DNA of 64,000 nucleotides from Candidatus Flexicrinis affinis (GCA_016716525.1 JADJWE010000002.1:434001-498000); one strand, 5' to 3'. Counted from the stretch's first letter, positions 9,662-18,845 are shown. A program made the numbers and translations. The notes: a model not told the origin generated them from the sequence alone.

Positions 9662-9705
9662 GTCGCTCAGGGCGTAGACAGTCGTTTGTGAAACGCTTAT
9701 CGGGG

Positions 9706-10773
9706 TTAACCTCGGTTAGTGTGCTCGGCGTGCCAATCAACGACCACGCCGAGATAGTCCGTTTTGCGATTGAGCAGGCCGTCATACGCCGCTGGCAAGG
9801 CTTCCGGCGCGATCACATGTGTCGTGACAGCGTTTACGTCGACCCGCCCGTCGCGCAGGAGTTGGATCAAGTAGGCGAGGTTCGACTCGACGGACACCGG
9901 AATGCCGAGACCCGCATACGGAGGCAGGCGCCACTCCAGCGCGCCGCGGACCGTAAGCCAGCGCATGTGAATATCGCGGAAGGTCCGGTTCAGGTCGCCC
10001 GAATACGGCACGCGGGGAGATCCAAGCAGGATCACCTGTCCCGTGTCGGCGCACGCCGCGACGCATGTCTCGGCCACCGCGCTGTGCCCGACCGCCTCGA
10101 CCGTAACTTCTGCACCGCGTCCATGTGTCAGTTCGCGCAAAGCCGCGAGCTGCTCCTCTGGCGGGACATCGATGACGTGCTCGACGCCAACCTGCAGCGC
10201 CCGGTCGCAGCGCATGCGGACCGGATCGAGACCGATGACGCGGAGTCCGGCATGGCGGTACAACTGCGCGGCAAGGTTGCCCACGACGCCAAGCCCGAAC
10301 ACGGCGACCGTATCGCCCGGGCGGCACTGCGTGAGCTGCGGGCCGTGGATGGCGACCAGCGCCATGCGCAGCATGACCAGTTGTTGGGCGGAGATGTCAT
10401 CGGGGACCGGGTAGATCGCCGTGACCGGCTTGCCCGAGGCCATATCATCATAGAACTGATGCGACGCGTGCTTGCCAAAACAGAAGACGCGGTCGCCTTC
10501 CCGGACACGATGCACCGACGACCCGGCCCGCTCAACACGTCCGACCAGGCCATAGCCGGGCCGGAACGGGTACGCGTTCCAGCTTCCGGGCGTACACACT
10601 CCCGGCGCAGTCGCCGTATAGATCGCCAGCTCGGTGCCCGGGCTGACTACTGTTGCGTCGGCCGCGATCGCGCACGCCGTAGGGGGTAGGTCGTTCAAGT
10701 CAAAGGTTTCGGCCGCGATCTCCAGCCGATTCTGATCGGGCACGACTGCATAGCGGGATGCGACAGCGGTCAT
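9706..10773 (-). CDS. MDR-family (zinc alcohol dehydrogenase-like) oxidoreductase
   Basis: A 355-residue medium-chain dehydrogenase/reductase. The N-terminal catalytic fold includes RPGYGLVGRVERAGSSV and EGDRVFCFGKHASH; the NAD(P)-binding Rossmann motif is AVFGLGVVGNLAAQ near residue 195. The four-cysteine structural zinc loop of classical alcohol dehydrogenases is absent. It overlaps the Gfo/Idh gene by four bases (ATGA), with GAGGTGG as a Shine-Dalgarno, so the two are translationally coupled. Such enzymes often oxidise a sugar or polyol hydroxyl next to a Gfo/Idh partner; the substrate is not known. Confidence 0.85.
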   Translation of the reverse strand: MTAVASRYAVVPDQNRLEIAAETFDLNDLPPTACAIAADATVVSPGTELAIYTATAPGVCTPGSWNAYPFRPGYGLVGRVERAGSSVHRVREGDRVFCFGKHASHQFYDDMASGKPVTAIYPVPDDISAQQLVMLRMALVAIHGPQLTQCRPGDTVAVFGLGVVGNLAAQLYRHAGLRVIGLDPVRMRCDRALQVGVEHVIDVPPEEQLAALRELTHGRGAEVTVEAVGHSAVAETCVAACADTGQVILLGSPRVPYSGDLNRTFRDIHMRWLTVRGALEWRLPPYAGLGIPVSVESNLAYLIQLLRDGRVDVNAVTTHVIAPEALPAAYDGLLNRKTDYLGVVVDWHAEHTNRG

Positions 10774-11819
10774 GTGCGAGCCACCTCTACCGGCATACCA
10801 CTCAACGACGATTGTCGTGCGGCCTCCATCACCTGCACCTGCCGGCCAAGCTCGTCCAGCGTCACCGGCGCGGGCGCATCCCCAGCGATCGCCCGCCCCA
10901 CGCCGGCGTAGAAGCCGCGATAGTCTCCGGGCGCGATCTCCAATTGACCTTCGATGGCCAGCCCGTGTTCACCGCCCAGCACGATGCGGCCGGTCTCCGG
11001 CGCGATGCTCCACGCCGGGTCGTTCGGATAAATCCCTGCGCGCAGCAGCGCCTCCTGCGGGTCGACCCCTTGCTTCTCGAACGCGCCGTTCGTGCCGCGC
11101 AGTGTGAAACGCGGCGCGCTCACGCCGTTGAGGACGTCTGTCTCAAGGACAATGTTGAGACCATTGCCGTATGTCATCAGCACGCGAAACGCATCGTCGA
11201 CCGTGCACCCCAGCCGGTGAATCATGATCTGGGCGAAGACCGACTGCGGCATCCCGAAAAGCTGGAGCGCCTGATCGATCAGGTGCGGCCCGAGGTCGTT
11301 GAAGACGCCGCCCAATTCCTCGGGCCGGTCGCGCCACACACCCCGTGGTTTCGGTCGGAACATGACCCAGCGCGACTCGAAGTAGTGAACCGTCCCAAGC
11401 ATTCCGCTGATCATCAACTGCCGTACGGCTTGAAAGTCGCCGTCCCAGCGCCGGTTATGAAAAGGAACTGCCAGCTTACCTGCCGCAGCGGCCGCGTGTT
11501 GGAGCGTATCCACCTCGCGGAGCGATACCGCCGCGGGTTTTTCAATCACTACGTGCTTGCCAGCCTCGAGCGCCGCAAGCGCATGGGGCATGTGCATACG
11601 GTGCGGTGTCGCGACCACGACCAGATCGACATCGTCAGCGGTGAGCACGTCCTCGACGGTCGGCACGATTCGCGTACCGGGCAGGGCCGCCTGCGCTTCC
11701 GCCCGGGTCGTTGCCACGACACGAACATCGAACTCGGACAGCGCGCGAAGGTACGGGACGTGGAAGCAGCGCCCGGCAAGCCCGTAACCCAAAACTCCGG
11801 TTCGAATTGGGGTCGTCAT
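10770..11819 (-). CDS. Gfo/Idh/MocA-family oxidoreductase
   Basis: A 349-residue NAD(P)-dependent sugar or inositol dehydrogenase. The N-terminal Rossmann motif is GYGLAGRCFH at residues 11-20, the EKPAAVS motif carries the conserved EKP lysine, and GGVFNDLGPHLID matches the catalytic G-G-x3-D-x2-x-H-x2-D segment. A GGAGG Shine-Dalgarno sits seven bases before the ATG. The preceding gene is a TIM-barrel sugar isomerase and the following one is an MDR dehydrogenase, so this is probably one oxidation or epimerisation step for the imported sugar. The substrate cannot be assigned from sequence alone. Confidence 0.92.
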   Translation of the reverse strand: MTTPIRTGVLGYGLAGRCFHVPYLRALSEFDVRVVATTRAEAQAALPGTRIVPTVEDVLTADDVDLVVVATPHRMHMPHALAALEAGKHVVIEKPAAVSLREVDTLQHAAAAAGKLAVPFHNRRWDGDFQAVRQLMISGMLGTVHYFESRWVMFRPKPRGVWRDRPEELGGVFNDLGPHLIDQALQLFGMPQSVFAQIMIHRLGCTVDDAFRVLMTYGNGLNIVLETDVLNGVSAPRFTLRGTNGAFEKQGVDPQEALLRAGIYPNDPAWSIAPETGRIVLGGEHGLAIEGQLEIAPGDYRGFYAGVGRAIAGDAPAPVTLDELGRQVQVMEAARQSSLSGMPVEVART

Positions 11820-11835
11820 CCGTAAACCTCCGTGT

Positions 11836-12756
11836 TCATGTCGTGAGTGTCGCGCCCGTGGACACCGAGTCCCACGCAGCTCGAAGATGTGTCACACTGC
11901 GCCGCAGTCCGTCCAGCACGCGTTCGGTGCTGCCGAGGTAGGCGTTCGCTTCCAGTTCGATCATCACGCCGCCGCGATAGCCACCAGTGCGCAGACCGCC
12001 CAGCAATCGCGCCCAGTCCAGATCGCCTTCGCCCGGGATCCGGAACTCCCACCACGGCGCACGATTCTCGACGACACCTTGCGGGGCGGTTTCCTGATAG
12101 CGGTAAGGCATCGTGATCCCGTGTTCGGCCAGCACGTCACGCTTGACGTGGCTGTCTTTGGCATGCACGCTCAGGATGTGGTCGGCAAACTCGGCGAGCG
12201 GCGCATACGGGTCGATCATCTGCCACAGCAGGTGTGAGGGATCGTAGTTGAGGCCGAAGTTCGGGAAACTCTGCGCTGCGTCAAACAAAGGCCGCCACGT
12301 CGCCGGCCCCAAGGCGAAGTTTCCGGTGGCCGGGCAGAACTCGAGCGCGAACCGCACGCCGGTCTGCAGACCCTCCTCAAGCAGCGGCGCCCAGAAGTCA
12401 AGCGATGCGCGGATGTTGTCTTCCAGCGGCCAGTCTTTCCGGGCGCCGACCGACATGGTGATCTGCGGCACGCCAAGCAGAATCGCAAGGTCGAGGAGCC
12501 TGCGCGTCTCGCGCGTGAACTCAACCTGCTTGGCGCCGTCTGGCGTGAGGACGTTGCGCGCGTAGATCAACGAGGCGACTCGCACCTCCCCCTCGGTGAC
12601 GACGCGCTTGAAAGCGGCGAGGTCGCGCTTGACCGAAGGCCCGACCTCCATGCAGGTCAGGCCGGCCTCACGGGCGATCGCGACGGCTTCGTCAATGGTA
12701 GTCGAACCGAGGCAGTTGGTGACGAACCCCCACTCGACCTGCGCCTCTGCGCTCAC
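11836..12756 (-). CDS. Sugar phosphate isomerase/epimerase (AP-endonuclease-2 TIM barrel)
   Basis: A 306-residue TIM-barrel protein of the xylose-isomerase-like family. Probable metal-binding residues lie in FALEFCP, NYDPSHLLWQ, SVHAKDSH and VMIELEAN, giving the E-D/H-H-E pattern of this family. The start is a GTG preceded by GGGAG and overlapping the stop of the upstream permease gene by four bases, which suggests coupled translation. It probably isomerises or epimerises a sugar or inositol derivative in the pathway fed by the sugar ABC transporter. Confidence 0.88.
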   Translation of the reverse strand: MSAEAQVEWGFVTNCLGSTTIDEAVAIAREAGLTCMEVGPSVKRDLAAFKRVVTEGEVRVASLIYARNVLTPDGAKQVEFTRETRRLLDLAILLGVPQITMSVGARKDWPLEDNIRASLDFWAPLLEEGLQTGVRFALEFCPATGNFALGPATWRPLFDAAQSFPNFGLNYDPSHLLWQMIDPYAPLAEFADHILSVHAKDSHVKRDVLAEHGITMPYRYQETAPQGVVENRAPWWEFRIPGEGDLDWARLLGGLRTGGYRGGVMIELEANAYLGSTERVLDGLRRSVTHLRAAWDSVSTGATLTT

Positions 12757-13583
12757 TTGAGGGCTCCCATCGTCATGCCGCGCAGGAGCTGCTTTTGCGT
12801 CAGCAGGTACACGATCAGCACCGGGATGACCGCGAACACCAGCGACGCTGCGAGAACCGGGTAGTCGATGAAGTACTCGCCGTACAGCTTGGCAAGGCCG
12901 GAGCTGAGCGGACGCAGGGCCGGGTTGGTGACCAGCGTATAGGACAGCGCGAACTCATCCCAGAAGAAGACGAATTGAAACAGGCCGACGGTCAGCAGGC
13001 CTGAGCGGCTCATGGGCAGCGCGACGTACCAGAACGTCTGCCAGATGTTTGCGCCATCGGTCAATGCCGCATCCATGATCTCGCCGGGCAGCGACTCGAA
13101 GAACGCGCGGAGGATAAAGATCGTGAGCGGAAGTCCAATGGTCGCGTATACGATCGGCAGCGTGTACGGCTGGTTGGTCATACCGAGCTGGCGCGTATTC
13201 AGGAACAATGGGATGAGCAGCACCTCGGCGGACAGGATCAACCCGGCGATGAACAAGTTGTAGATCGGCTCACGCAGCGGGAACCGGAAGCGCGCCAACG
13301 CATACGCCGCCAACGCCCCGACCGACAGGTTGAGCGCCAGCGCCGACCCGGTGATGTACAGGCTGTTGAACAGGTGCCGCCCAAGGTCGACTTCGTTCCA
13401 CGCCTTGACGTAGTTGTCCACTGTGAACGACCGGGGCAGCAGAAAGATCTGGTATGTGTCGCGGAACTCGGAGACCGACAACGAAACGAAGTACATGAAC
13501 GGCGCCAGCGTCATCGAGGTCAATAGGAACAGGATGACGTACGCGATGATTTTGATCGGGAGGGGGACTTCTTTCCAGCGCAT
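12753..13583 (-). CDS. Carbohydrate ABC transporter permease, MalG type
   Basis: A 276-residue inner-membrane permease of the MalG/CUT1 family with about six hydrophobic segments. The EAA loop that docks the ATPase reads DAALTDGANIWQTFWYVALPMS. An AGGAG Shine-Dalgarno lies six bases before the ATG. It forms a set with the MalF-type permease at 13619 and the solute-binding protein at 14655. No ATPase is in the operon; CUT1 systems commonly share an MsmK/UgpC-type ATPase encoded elsewhere. Confidence 0.95.
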   Translation of the reverse strand: MRWKEVPLPIKIIAYVILFLLTSMTLAPFMYFVSLSVSEFRDTYQIFLLPRSFTVDNYVKAWNEVDLGRHLFNSLYITGSALALNLSVGALAAYALARFRFPLREPIYNLFIAGLILSAEVLLIPLFLNTRQLGMTNQPYTLPIVYATIGLPLTIFILRAFFESLPGEIMDAALTDGANIWQTFWYVALPMSRSGLLTVGLFQFVFFWDEFALSYTLVTNPALRPLSSGLAKLYGEYFIDYPVLAASLVFAVIPVLIVYLLTQKQLLRGMTMGALK

Positions 13584-13618
13584 CGGCAGCTCCTGTGTCG
13601 AATTTCGCCCGGGCGTGA

Positions 13619-14548
13619 TCAGTCGATGCTGAACCGTCTGGTGAAGTAGCTCCGCACCAGCGCGATCACGACCAGCACCAGCAGGATGAGATTCGCCATC
13701 GCACTCCCTAAACCGAGATCGTTGTACGTGAACACGGTCTTATAGAGGTAAGTGTTGATGACTTCCGACGCATTGAATGGCCCACCGTTGGTGAGGATGA
13801 AGACCAGCGTAAACACGCGAATGGCGAGGATCGTGTACCAGATTCCAACGATCAGGATAATCGGGCGGATCAGCGGGATGATGACGTAGCGCACCGTCTG
13901 GAAGGTTGTCGCGCCATCGGTCGCCGGCGCGTCTTTGAGGTCCTCAGGAATGTCAAGCAGCGCCGCGCCGAACAGAATCACGCCGTATCCCAGCCAGCGC
14001 CAAATGAACACCCCGATTACAGAGATGAGCGCCAGATCGGGATTGCCCAGCCAATCTGCCTTGAGTGCGCCTAGCCCGACGGAATCAAGGATTTGGTTGA
14101 GTAAGCCATTCTGCGCACTGAACACGCGGGAGAAGGCCAAGCCAACCACGATCGAGGGCGTGACGACAGGCAGAAACAACATGATGCGAAAGATGCCTGC
14201 ACCCGGCATACCGCTGTCCAGCATGAGCGCGAGGAACAGCGCCAATCCCATCATGATCGTGAGTGACGCGGCGATGAAAATGAAATTATTGCCGACGGCG
14301 TTCCAGAACAGCGGGTCGTCAAAAAGGATCTCGTAGTTCTCAAGCCCAACCCACTCCGGCGGGCGAAACCCGTTCCAGTTGTGAAAGCCGAGAAAGAAGT
14401 TATACGGGATGGCGAAGACTTCGATGATGAGGAACATCGCCAGCGCGGGAAGGATAAATAGGTATGCAGTCCGCGTGTTACTCCGCCGTACGGGTTGAGC
14501 CCGTTCCGCGGTGCCTGCTCTGACTCTAGAAAACCTCTTCAGCGACAT
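13619..14548 (-). CDS. Carbohydrate ABC transporter permease, MalF type
   Basis: A 309-residue membrane permease of the MalF/UgpA family. After a basic N-terminus it has about six membrane segments; the cytoplasmic EAA loop is DIPEDLKDAPATDGATTFQTVRY, in which the usual EAA reads DAP. It pairs with the MalG-type permease downstream (35-base gap). The upstream gap to the solute-binding gene holds a stem-loop that could lower permease expression relative to the binding protein. Confidence 0.95.
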   Translation of the reverse strand: MSLKRFSRVRAGTAERAQPVRRSNTRTAYLFILPALAMFLIIEVFAIPYNFFLGFHNWNGFRPPEWVGLENYEILFDDPLFWNAVGNNFIFIAASLTIMMGLALFLALMLDSGMPGAGIFRIMLFLPVVTPSIVVGLAFSRVFSAQNGLLNQILDSVGLGALKADWLGNPDLALISVIGVFIWRWLGYGVILFGAALLDIPEDLKDAPATDGATTFQTVRYVIIPLIRPIILIVGIWYTILAIRVFTLVFILTNGGPFNASEVINTYLYKTVFTYNDLGLGSAMANLILLVLVVIALVRSYFTRRFSID

Positions 14549-14600
14549 TCGAATTTGCCACTCGATTCATCAACAGGGAGGGTGACAGCACGGCCCAAGG

Positions 14601-14636
14601 GGACAAGGAAAGCCGCCACGGCAGCTCTCCTTGTCC
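14601..14636 (-). terminator. Stem-loop between solute-binding protein and permease genes
   Basis: A perfect nine-base inverted repeat (GGACAAGGA at 14601-14609 and TCCTTGTCC at 14628-14636) encloses an 18-base loop that itself can pair through GCCG/CGGC. It lies after the stop of the solute-binding gene and before MalF. There is no strong T-run, so partial termination or mRNA 3'-end protection is likelier than full termination. Confidence 0.55.
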
Positions 14637-14654
14637 AACCCCACTGCGCATAGA

Positions 14655-15866
14655 CTAACGCGCGCGGTCCGCAGCACGCAGGACATCGGCCGGGGCCGCC
14701 TGTCCCGTAATCACGCCTTGGATGACCTGCGCCATTGCGTCACGGGCAGCACGATCGAAGATGTCACGCGGCACTGCCGTGGCCTGGCCAGCGCACAACT
14801 GCTGAGTCACGTAATTGGCTTCGGGGAACGCCTCTTCGCCTGCCGGGCCCGCCGGACAGAGGCCGACGACCTTCACGGCCTCATCCTGCCCGTTGATCGT
14901 CACCCAACGGATGAAGTCGACCACGATGTCTTGATGTTCGGAGGACGCCGAAGCGACCCACGTCCCAGCCATACTGCCAAGTGCCGCCGGGCGAGTGCCT
15001 TCGCCGATACCCGGCACCGGGAACACGCCGATCTCAAACTCCGGTTCGAAACCGAGGATCGCGTTCACGGCCCAGTTGCCGATGAAGTAGATCGAGATGT
15101 CGCCCTCAGCAAAGAGTGCGTTCATCTCGTCAAGGCTCAGGGCTGTCACACCCTCGACCCAGATCTCGTTGTACGGCGAAATCTGCTCCATCAGGCCGAT
15201 TAGCTCGTCGGTCTGCCAGTCCGCCTCGTCCAAGTCGGCCGCATGGAAGGCTTCTGGGTAGAGCTGCTGGCCCCAGTTGAAAAACAATGTGGGCGCGTGA
15301 TCGTTGGCAGACGCCCAGTACGCTGCCGCGCCGTAACCCGCTTCGCGCAGAGCTGCCACAACGTCGACCAGTTCGTCCATCGTCTCCGGCACTTCGAGCC
15401 CGAGTTCTTCGAAGCGATCCTTGTTGTACAGCGCCTGAACGTTGTTGGTCGCCTGCGACATGCTCAGGATTTGGCCGTCGATGGTGAGGTAGTCGAGCGA
15501 GCTTGGATACAGCGCCGCTGCCCACTCCTCGTCCACGAATGGCGTCAGGTCCAGCGAAAGGCCGTTTTCGTAGAACGTCTTGACCTCGCCCAACGGCAGG
15601 GCTTCCCAAATGTCCGGGATTTCGCCACCGATGAGGGCCGCGGACAACGTTTGATCATAGTTGGCGCGCGGGATCAGGTTAATCGCGATCGTGACGTTGG
15701 GCGCAAATTCTGCCGTGTAGTCGGCGATCCAGCCCTCGTAGACTTCCAGCTTGTTGGCCGTCCACGTCCAAAGATTGATGGTCACCGGATCCTGTGCACC
15801 CGTCGGAATTCCAGCCAACAGGGCAAGAAGGATAGATAGTGCGACGATAAGCTTTATCGATTTCAC
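14655..15866 (-). CDS. Sugar ABC transporter solute-binding protein
   Basis: A 403-residue extracellular solute-binding protein of the family-1 (MalE/UgpB) type. A signal peptide with a basic start and an LIVALSILLALLAG core ends near the AQDPVTINLW segment; I see no lipobox cysteine. The pattern WEALPLGEVKTF...LDLTPFVDEEWA and ALYNKDRFEELGLEVPET is typical of sugar binders. The start is a GTG with AGGGAGG four bases upstream. It is the first gene of the transporter set and is likely the most highly expressed. Confidence 0.95.
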   Translation of the reverse strand: MKSIKLIVALSILLALLAGIPTGAQDPVTINLWTWTANKLEVYEGWIADYTAEFAPNVTIAINLIPRANYDQTLSAALIGGEIPDIWEALPLGEVKTFYENGLSLDLTPFVDEEWAAALYPSSLDYLTIDGQILSMSQATNNVQALYNKDRFEELGLEVPETMDELVDVVAALREAGYGAAAYWASANDHAPTLFFNWGQQLYPEAFHAADLDEADWQTDELIGLMEQISPYNEIWVEGVTALSLDEMNALFAEGDISIYFIGNWAVNAILGFEPEFEIGVFPVPGIGEGTRPAALGSMAGTWVASASSEHQDIVVDFIRWVTINGQDEAVKVVGLCPAGPAGEEAFPEANYVTQQLCAGQATAVPRDIFDRAARDAMAQVIQGVITGQAAPADVLRAADRAR

Positions 15867-16114
15867 AGGTCCCTCCCTATACTCCTACTTACTTCGTTGC
15901 GATCGTTCTACGGTCTTCGCTCGATATTATGCCGTACCTTTCTCCTCCTTGGCCGCTTACGTTGCAGCCCCTTCCCATTGTGTCGACCGGTAGACGTCGT
16001 CAGCGTGCATGACGACGACAGACAAACGAAATCGTTGACCGCGCGACCATTGCGCTGGAAGCCGCGCGGCCGCAGTACGCTTGACCACGGTCCCGCGTCT
16101 GCAGCACGATGGTG
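15867..16114. promoter_or_regulatory. Intergenic region before the sugar importer
   Basis: A 248-base gap between the ROK kinase and the solute-binding gene, both on the minus strand. It probably holds a promoter for the importer; a CATAAT-like -10 occurs on the minus strand near 15930 without a good -35. A weak LacI-type half-match lies near 16027-16040 (seven of ten fixed positions of TGNAANCGNTTNCA). I see no coding region here. Confidence 0.35.
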
Positions 16115-17050
16115 CTAGCTGAACAGCGCCGCCCCACCCCATATCCCCTCGTTGATCCCGAGCATCGATCGTGCGAGCCGAACACCTTCACCTTTTCCGA
16201 GGCTCGCGGCTGTTACCGTCGCCTGAACGGTCGACCACCAATGGCTCCCCGCGCGAGAGACGCCTCCGCCAACGACAACGCACGCGACGTCAAGCAGGTT
16301 GATGGCGTTGGCGATACCGATACCCAGATGGGCAGCGGCTTCCTTTAATACGGCAATTGCCAGCGGGTCGCCGGCATCCGCCGCTGACGCGACATCGACG
16401 GAGGTCAGATGTTCACACTCACACAAGCTGCTGGAACGATATTCGGGATGCGTCAGCAGTTCGAGTGCGCGACGCGCGATAGCCGGCCCTGCGGCAAGCG
16501 CCTCCAAACACCCTCGTCGCCCACACGTACAAACCGGCCCGTTGGAAACGATCTGCATGTGTCCGATCTCGCCGGCCATGCCGTGCGCGCCGGGAAACAG
16601 GTCGCCGTTGAGGACCAATCCGCCCCCGATGCCAGTACTGACAGTCACGTACAGCAAGGATTCGCAGCCCTTGCCAGCGCCAAATCGCCACTCGCCCAGC
16701 GCCACCGCGTTGGCATCGTTGGCGATACGAATCACGTCCACACCGAATGCACTGCCGAGCCGTTCCGCCAACGGGAAATCCTCCCATCCAGCGACGTGCA
16801 TCGACCGCAGAATCCTCCCGTCGAGGACGTGACCGCCAAACGAAACGCCGATGCCAACGATCGGTTCGGTTTGCTCAAGCCGACGCGCCAGCGCGGTCAT
16901 CGCAGAAAACGTCGACTCCGCGCCACCCTCGGCGGGTGTATCGGTGCGCAGCGCATGCACAAGCGTACTTTGTTTGAGGTTGACCACGCCCGCGGCCAAC
17001 TTCGTACCGCCGAAGTCGAGCGCGAGGACATGCTGCGGAGGTTCGGTCAT
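16115..17050 (-). CDS. ROK-family sugar kinase
   Basis: A 311-residue ROK protein without a DNA-binding domain, hence a kinase rather than a repressor. The N-terminal phosphate motif is DFGGTKLAAGVV, the catalytic region is IANDANAVALGEW (catalytic Asp in ND), and the zinc site GHMQ...CTCGRRGC carries the H-C-C-C ligands of ROK kinases. Likely substrates are glucose, N-acetylmannosamine or a similar hexose. The four-base overlap with the SIS gene and the nearby sugar importer suggest phosphorylation of the imported sugar. Confidence 0.9.
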   Translation of the reverse strand: MTEPPQHVLALDFGGTKLAAGVVNLKQSTLVHALRTDTPAEGGAESTFSAMTALARRLEQTEPIVGIGVSFGGHVLDGRILRSMHVAGWEDFPLAERLGSAFGVDVIRIANDANAVALGEWRFGAGKGCESLLYVTVSTGIGGGLVLNGDLFPGAHGMAGEIGHMQIVSNGPVCTCGRRGCLEALAAGPAIARRALELLTHPEYRSSSLCECEHLTSVDVASAADAGDPLAIAVLKEAAAHLGIGIANAINLLDVACVVVGGGVSRAGSHWWSTVQATVTAASLGKGEGVRLARSMLGINEGIWGGAALFS

Positions 17051-17616
17051 CTCGTCAGACTCGATCGAAACACGTCCACCCAGTAGTGCAAAATCGCGAC
17101 GTGCGCGGTCTCGACAATCCCGTAGTCACGGCTTGGTACGACCATGCACACATCGGCTTCGGTCTGCATCATGCCGCCATCGATGCCGGTCAGCGCAGCG
17201 ACCATGCCGCGCTGTTCGCGTACCCAGCGGCTCGCATGTACGATGCTAGGAGAACTGCCACTTACGCTGATGGCCAGCAGCATATCGCCCGCCCGCCAGA
17301 GCGACTTGAGCTGCTCGGTGAATACCACTTCGTAGCCGACATCGTTCGCCCACGCGGTTAGAGCCGCGATGTTGTCCGTCAGCGATACGATTCTCACACG
17401 GCGCTGATCGGGTGCTGTGACGCTCTGCTTGGTCAGGTCCAGCGCAAACGCGGTCGCCGTGGTGGCGCTTTGTCCGTTGCCGATGACGAAGATCGTGCCA
17501 CCGCGCTTATAGGTGGTGAGCAACAAGGCTGTGGCCGCGGCCACGGCGTCGCCGCGCACGGAGTCGAGACTGGCAGAAAGCTGACGAAAGTAAGTGTAGA
17601 TCGGAGGCGCGACCAT
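17047..17616 (-). CDS. SIS-domain phosphosugar isomerase (GmhA-like)
   Basis: A single-SIS-domain protein of about 189 residues. IFVIGNGQSATTA is the phosphosugar-binding loop seen in GmhA-type isomerases, and ISVSGSSPSIV is the second serine-rich loop. The reaction may be isomerisation of a sedoheptulose-, fructose- or amino-sugar phosphate. An in-frame GTG at 17637 could add seven residues; neither start has a strong Shine-Dalgarno and the ATG at 17616 is preferred. It is the first gene after the minus-strand promoter facing the LacI gene and overlaps the ROK kinase gene by four bases. Confidence 0.8.
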   Translation of the reverse strand: MVAPPIYTYFRQLSASLDSVRGDAVAAATALLLTTYKRGGTIFVIGNGQSATTATAFALDLTKQSVTAPDQRRVRIVSLTDNIAALTAWANDVGYEVVFTEQLKSLWRAGDMLLAISVSGSSPSIVHASRWVREQRGMVAALTGIDGGMMQTEADVCMVVPSRDYGIVETAHVAILHYWVDVFRSSLTR

Positions 17617-17662
17617 AAAGGTTGTATCACAATTCACTTCGGACGAGCCGCAAACATTACAG

Positions 17663-17676
17663 GAAAATCGTTTGCA
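17663..17676. promoter_or_regulatory. LacI-type operator for the SIS-ROK genes
   Basis: GAAAATCGTTTGCA matches the LacI-family form TGNAANCGNTTNCA with one perfect half (CGTTTGCA). It lies just downstream of the predicted minus-strand transcription start, where a bound repressor would block transcription. Confidence 0.55.
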
Positions 17677-17689
17677 TTACCTGCTATCG

Positions 17690-17718
17690 AGAATAGCCCG
17701 CGCCATGCGACTTGTCAA
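17690..17718 (-). promoter_or_regulatory. Sigma70-type promoter for the SIS-ROK operon
   Basis: On the minus strand TTGACA (17718-17713) is separated by 17 bases from TATTCT (17695-17690). The -35 is perfect and the -10 matches four of six. The LacI-type operator at 17663-17676 lies right after it. Confidence 0.65.
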
Positions 17719-17754
17719 CTACTCTCGCTCAAAAGATCGCCAGATCGGGCGCGG

Positions 17755-17784
17755 TTGACGACGGTCCGGGGACATGCCTATAAT
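17755..17784 (+). promoter_or_regulatory. Sigma70-type promoter of the LacI gene
   Basis: TTGACG at 17755-17760 and a perfect TATAAT at 17779-17784, 18 bases apart, upstream of the LacI start at 17817. Confidence 0.75.
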
Positions 17785-17788
17785 CGAA

Positions 17789-17802
17789 TGCAACCGATTC
17801 AA
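17789..17802. promoter_or_regulatory. LacI-type operator (autoregulatory)
   Basis: TGCAACCGATTCAA matches TGNAANCGNTTNCA at nine of ten fixed positions. It overlaps the expected start of the LacI transcript, so autorepression is likely. Confidence 0.6.
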
Positions 17803-17816
17803 TAAGCCCAACGAAT

Positions 17817-18845
17817 ATGTCTCAACGCAAAACCGTCACGATTTCGGATGTCGCACAGGCGGCGGGCGTCTCGCCCGGCACGGTCAGCAGAGTCTTGAAT
17901 CAGCGCGGCAGCGACGTCAAGATCAGTGAATCGACACGCCAGCAGGTGCTCGAGGCCGTGCAGCGGCTGGGCTACCGGCCAAACCTGTTTGCCTCGGCAT
18001 TACGCACGCAGCGCACCGGCGTCATCGGCGCAATCGTCCGCGACATCAACGACCCGTTCTTCGGTCTGCTCACGCGTGAACTTCAGCAGGTCGCACGTCA
18101 TGCTGGCTTCGAGCTGCTGCTGGGGCACGCTCAGGACGATCTCGACATCGCCGAACGCCAGCTTGCCGTGATGACGAATTGGTTCGAGGGTGTGCTCTTG
18201 ATCGGCGACATGGCCGGCGATCAGGAAATCATCGCCCGTCTGAACGAGTCGGATACACCGTACGTCAGCATCGCCCGCGGCATCAACGGCGACGGTGCGT
18301 TCGTCAACATTGATGACTCGACCGGAATTCGCCAGGCCATGGATTACCTTGCCCGGCTCGGTCACCGTCGTGTCGCGTTCGTCGGCACGTTGGAGCGCGT
18401 GGGTATTCACAGCCGCTTCGTCGCATATCAGGAGTACGTCGCTAGTCACGACTTCGTCTGGCATCCGGACTACGTGCGATCGTGTGCCAACGGCCGCGAA
18501 CAAGGAAACCATGCGGCGCTCGCATTGCTCAGGCTTCCCGAACCGCCTACGGCGATCGTGTGTGCGACCGACTTGCTTGCAGTCGGCGCGATAGCAGGGG
18601 CCTGGAGTGTAGGATGGCGGGTTCCGGACGCAGTCTCGATCATCGGCTTTGACGACATTGAGGAAGGCGCGAGCACATTCCCCCCGCTGACGACCATCCG
18701 GCAACCCGTACGAACCATGGCGAGTGCAGCGCTCGAGCTGCTCACAGCCTTGATGAATGACGATGATCTCGCTATGGACGAATCGCACGTGCTGATTGGG
18801 CCGACCCTCACCGTCCGGCGGTCGTGCGCGCCTCCCGCTTCCTAG
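17817..18845 (+). CDS. LacI-family transcriptional regulator
   Basis: A 342-residue repressor. Residues 7-60 are the LacI helix-turn-helix and hinge (TISDVAQAAGVSPGTVSRVLN), followed by the periplasmic-binding-protein-like effector domain (GVIGAIVRDINDPFFGLL, IVCATDLLAVGA, SIIGFDDIEE). The gene is divergent from the SIS-ROK-importer locus and is likely its local regulator, responding to a sugar or sugar phosphate. Two LacI-type sites in the intergenic region support control of both directions. Confidence 0.93.
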   Translation: MSQRKTVTISDVAQAAGVSPGTVSRVLNQRGSDVKISESTRQQVLEAVQRLGYRPNLFASALRTQRTGVIGAIVRDINDPFFGLLTRELQQVARHAGFELLLGHAQDDLDIAERQLAVMTNWFEGVLLIGDMAGDQEIIARLNESDTPYVSIARGINGDGAFVNIDDSTGIRQAMDYLARLGHRRVAFVGTLERVGIHSRFVAYQEYVASHDFVWHPDYVRSCANGREQGNHAALALLRLPEPPTAIVCATDLLAVGAIAGAWSVGWRVPDAVSIIGFDDIEEGASTFPPLTTIRQPVRTMASAALELLTALMNDDDLAMDESHVLIGPTLTVRRSCAPPAS

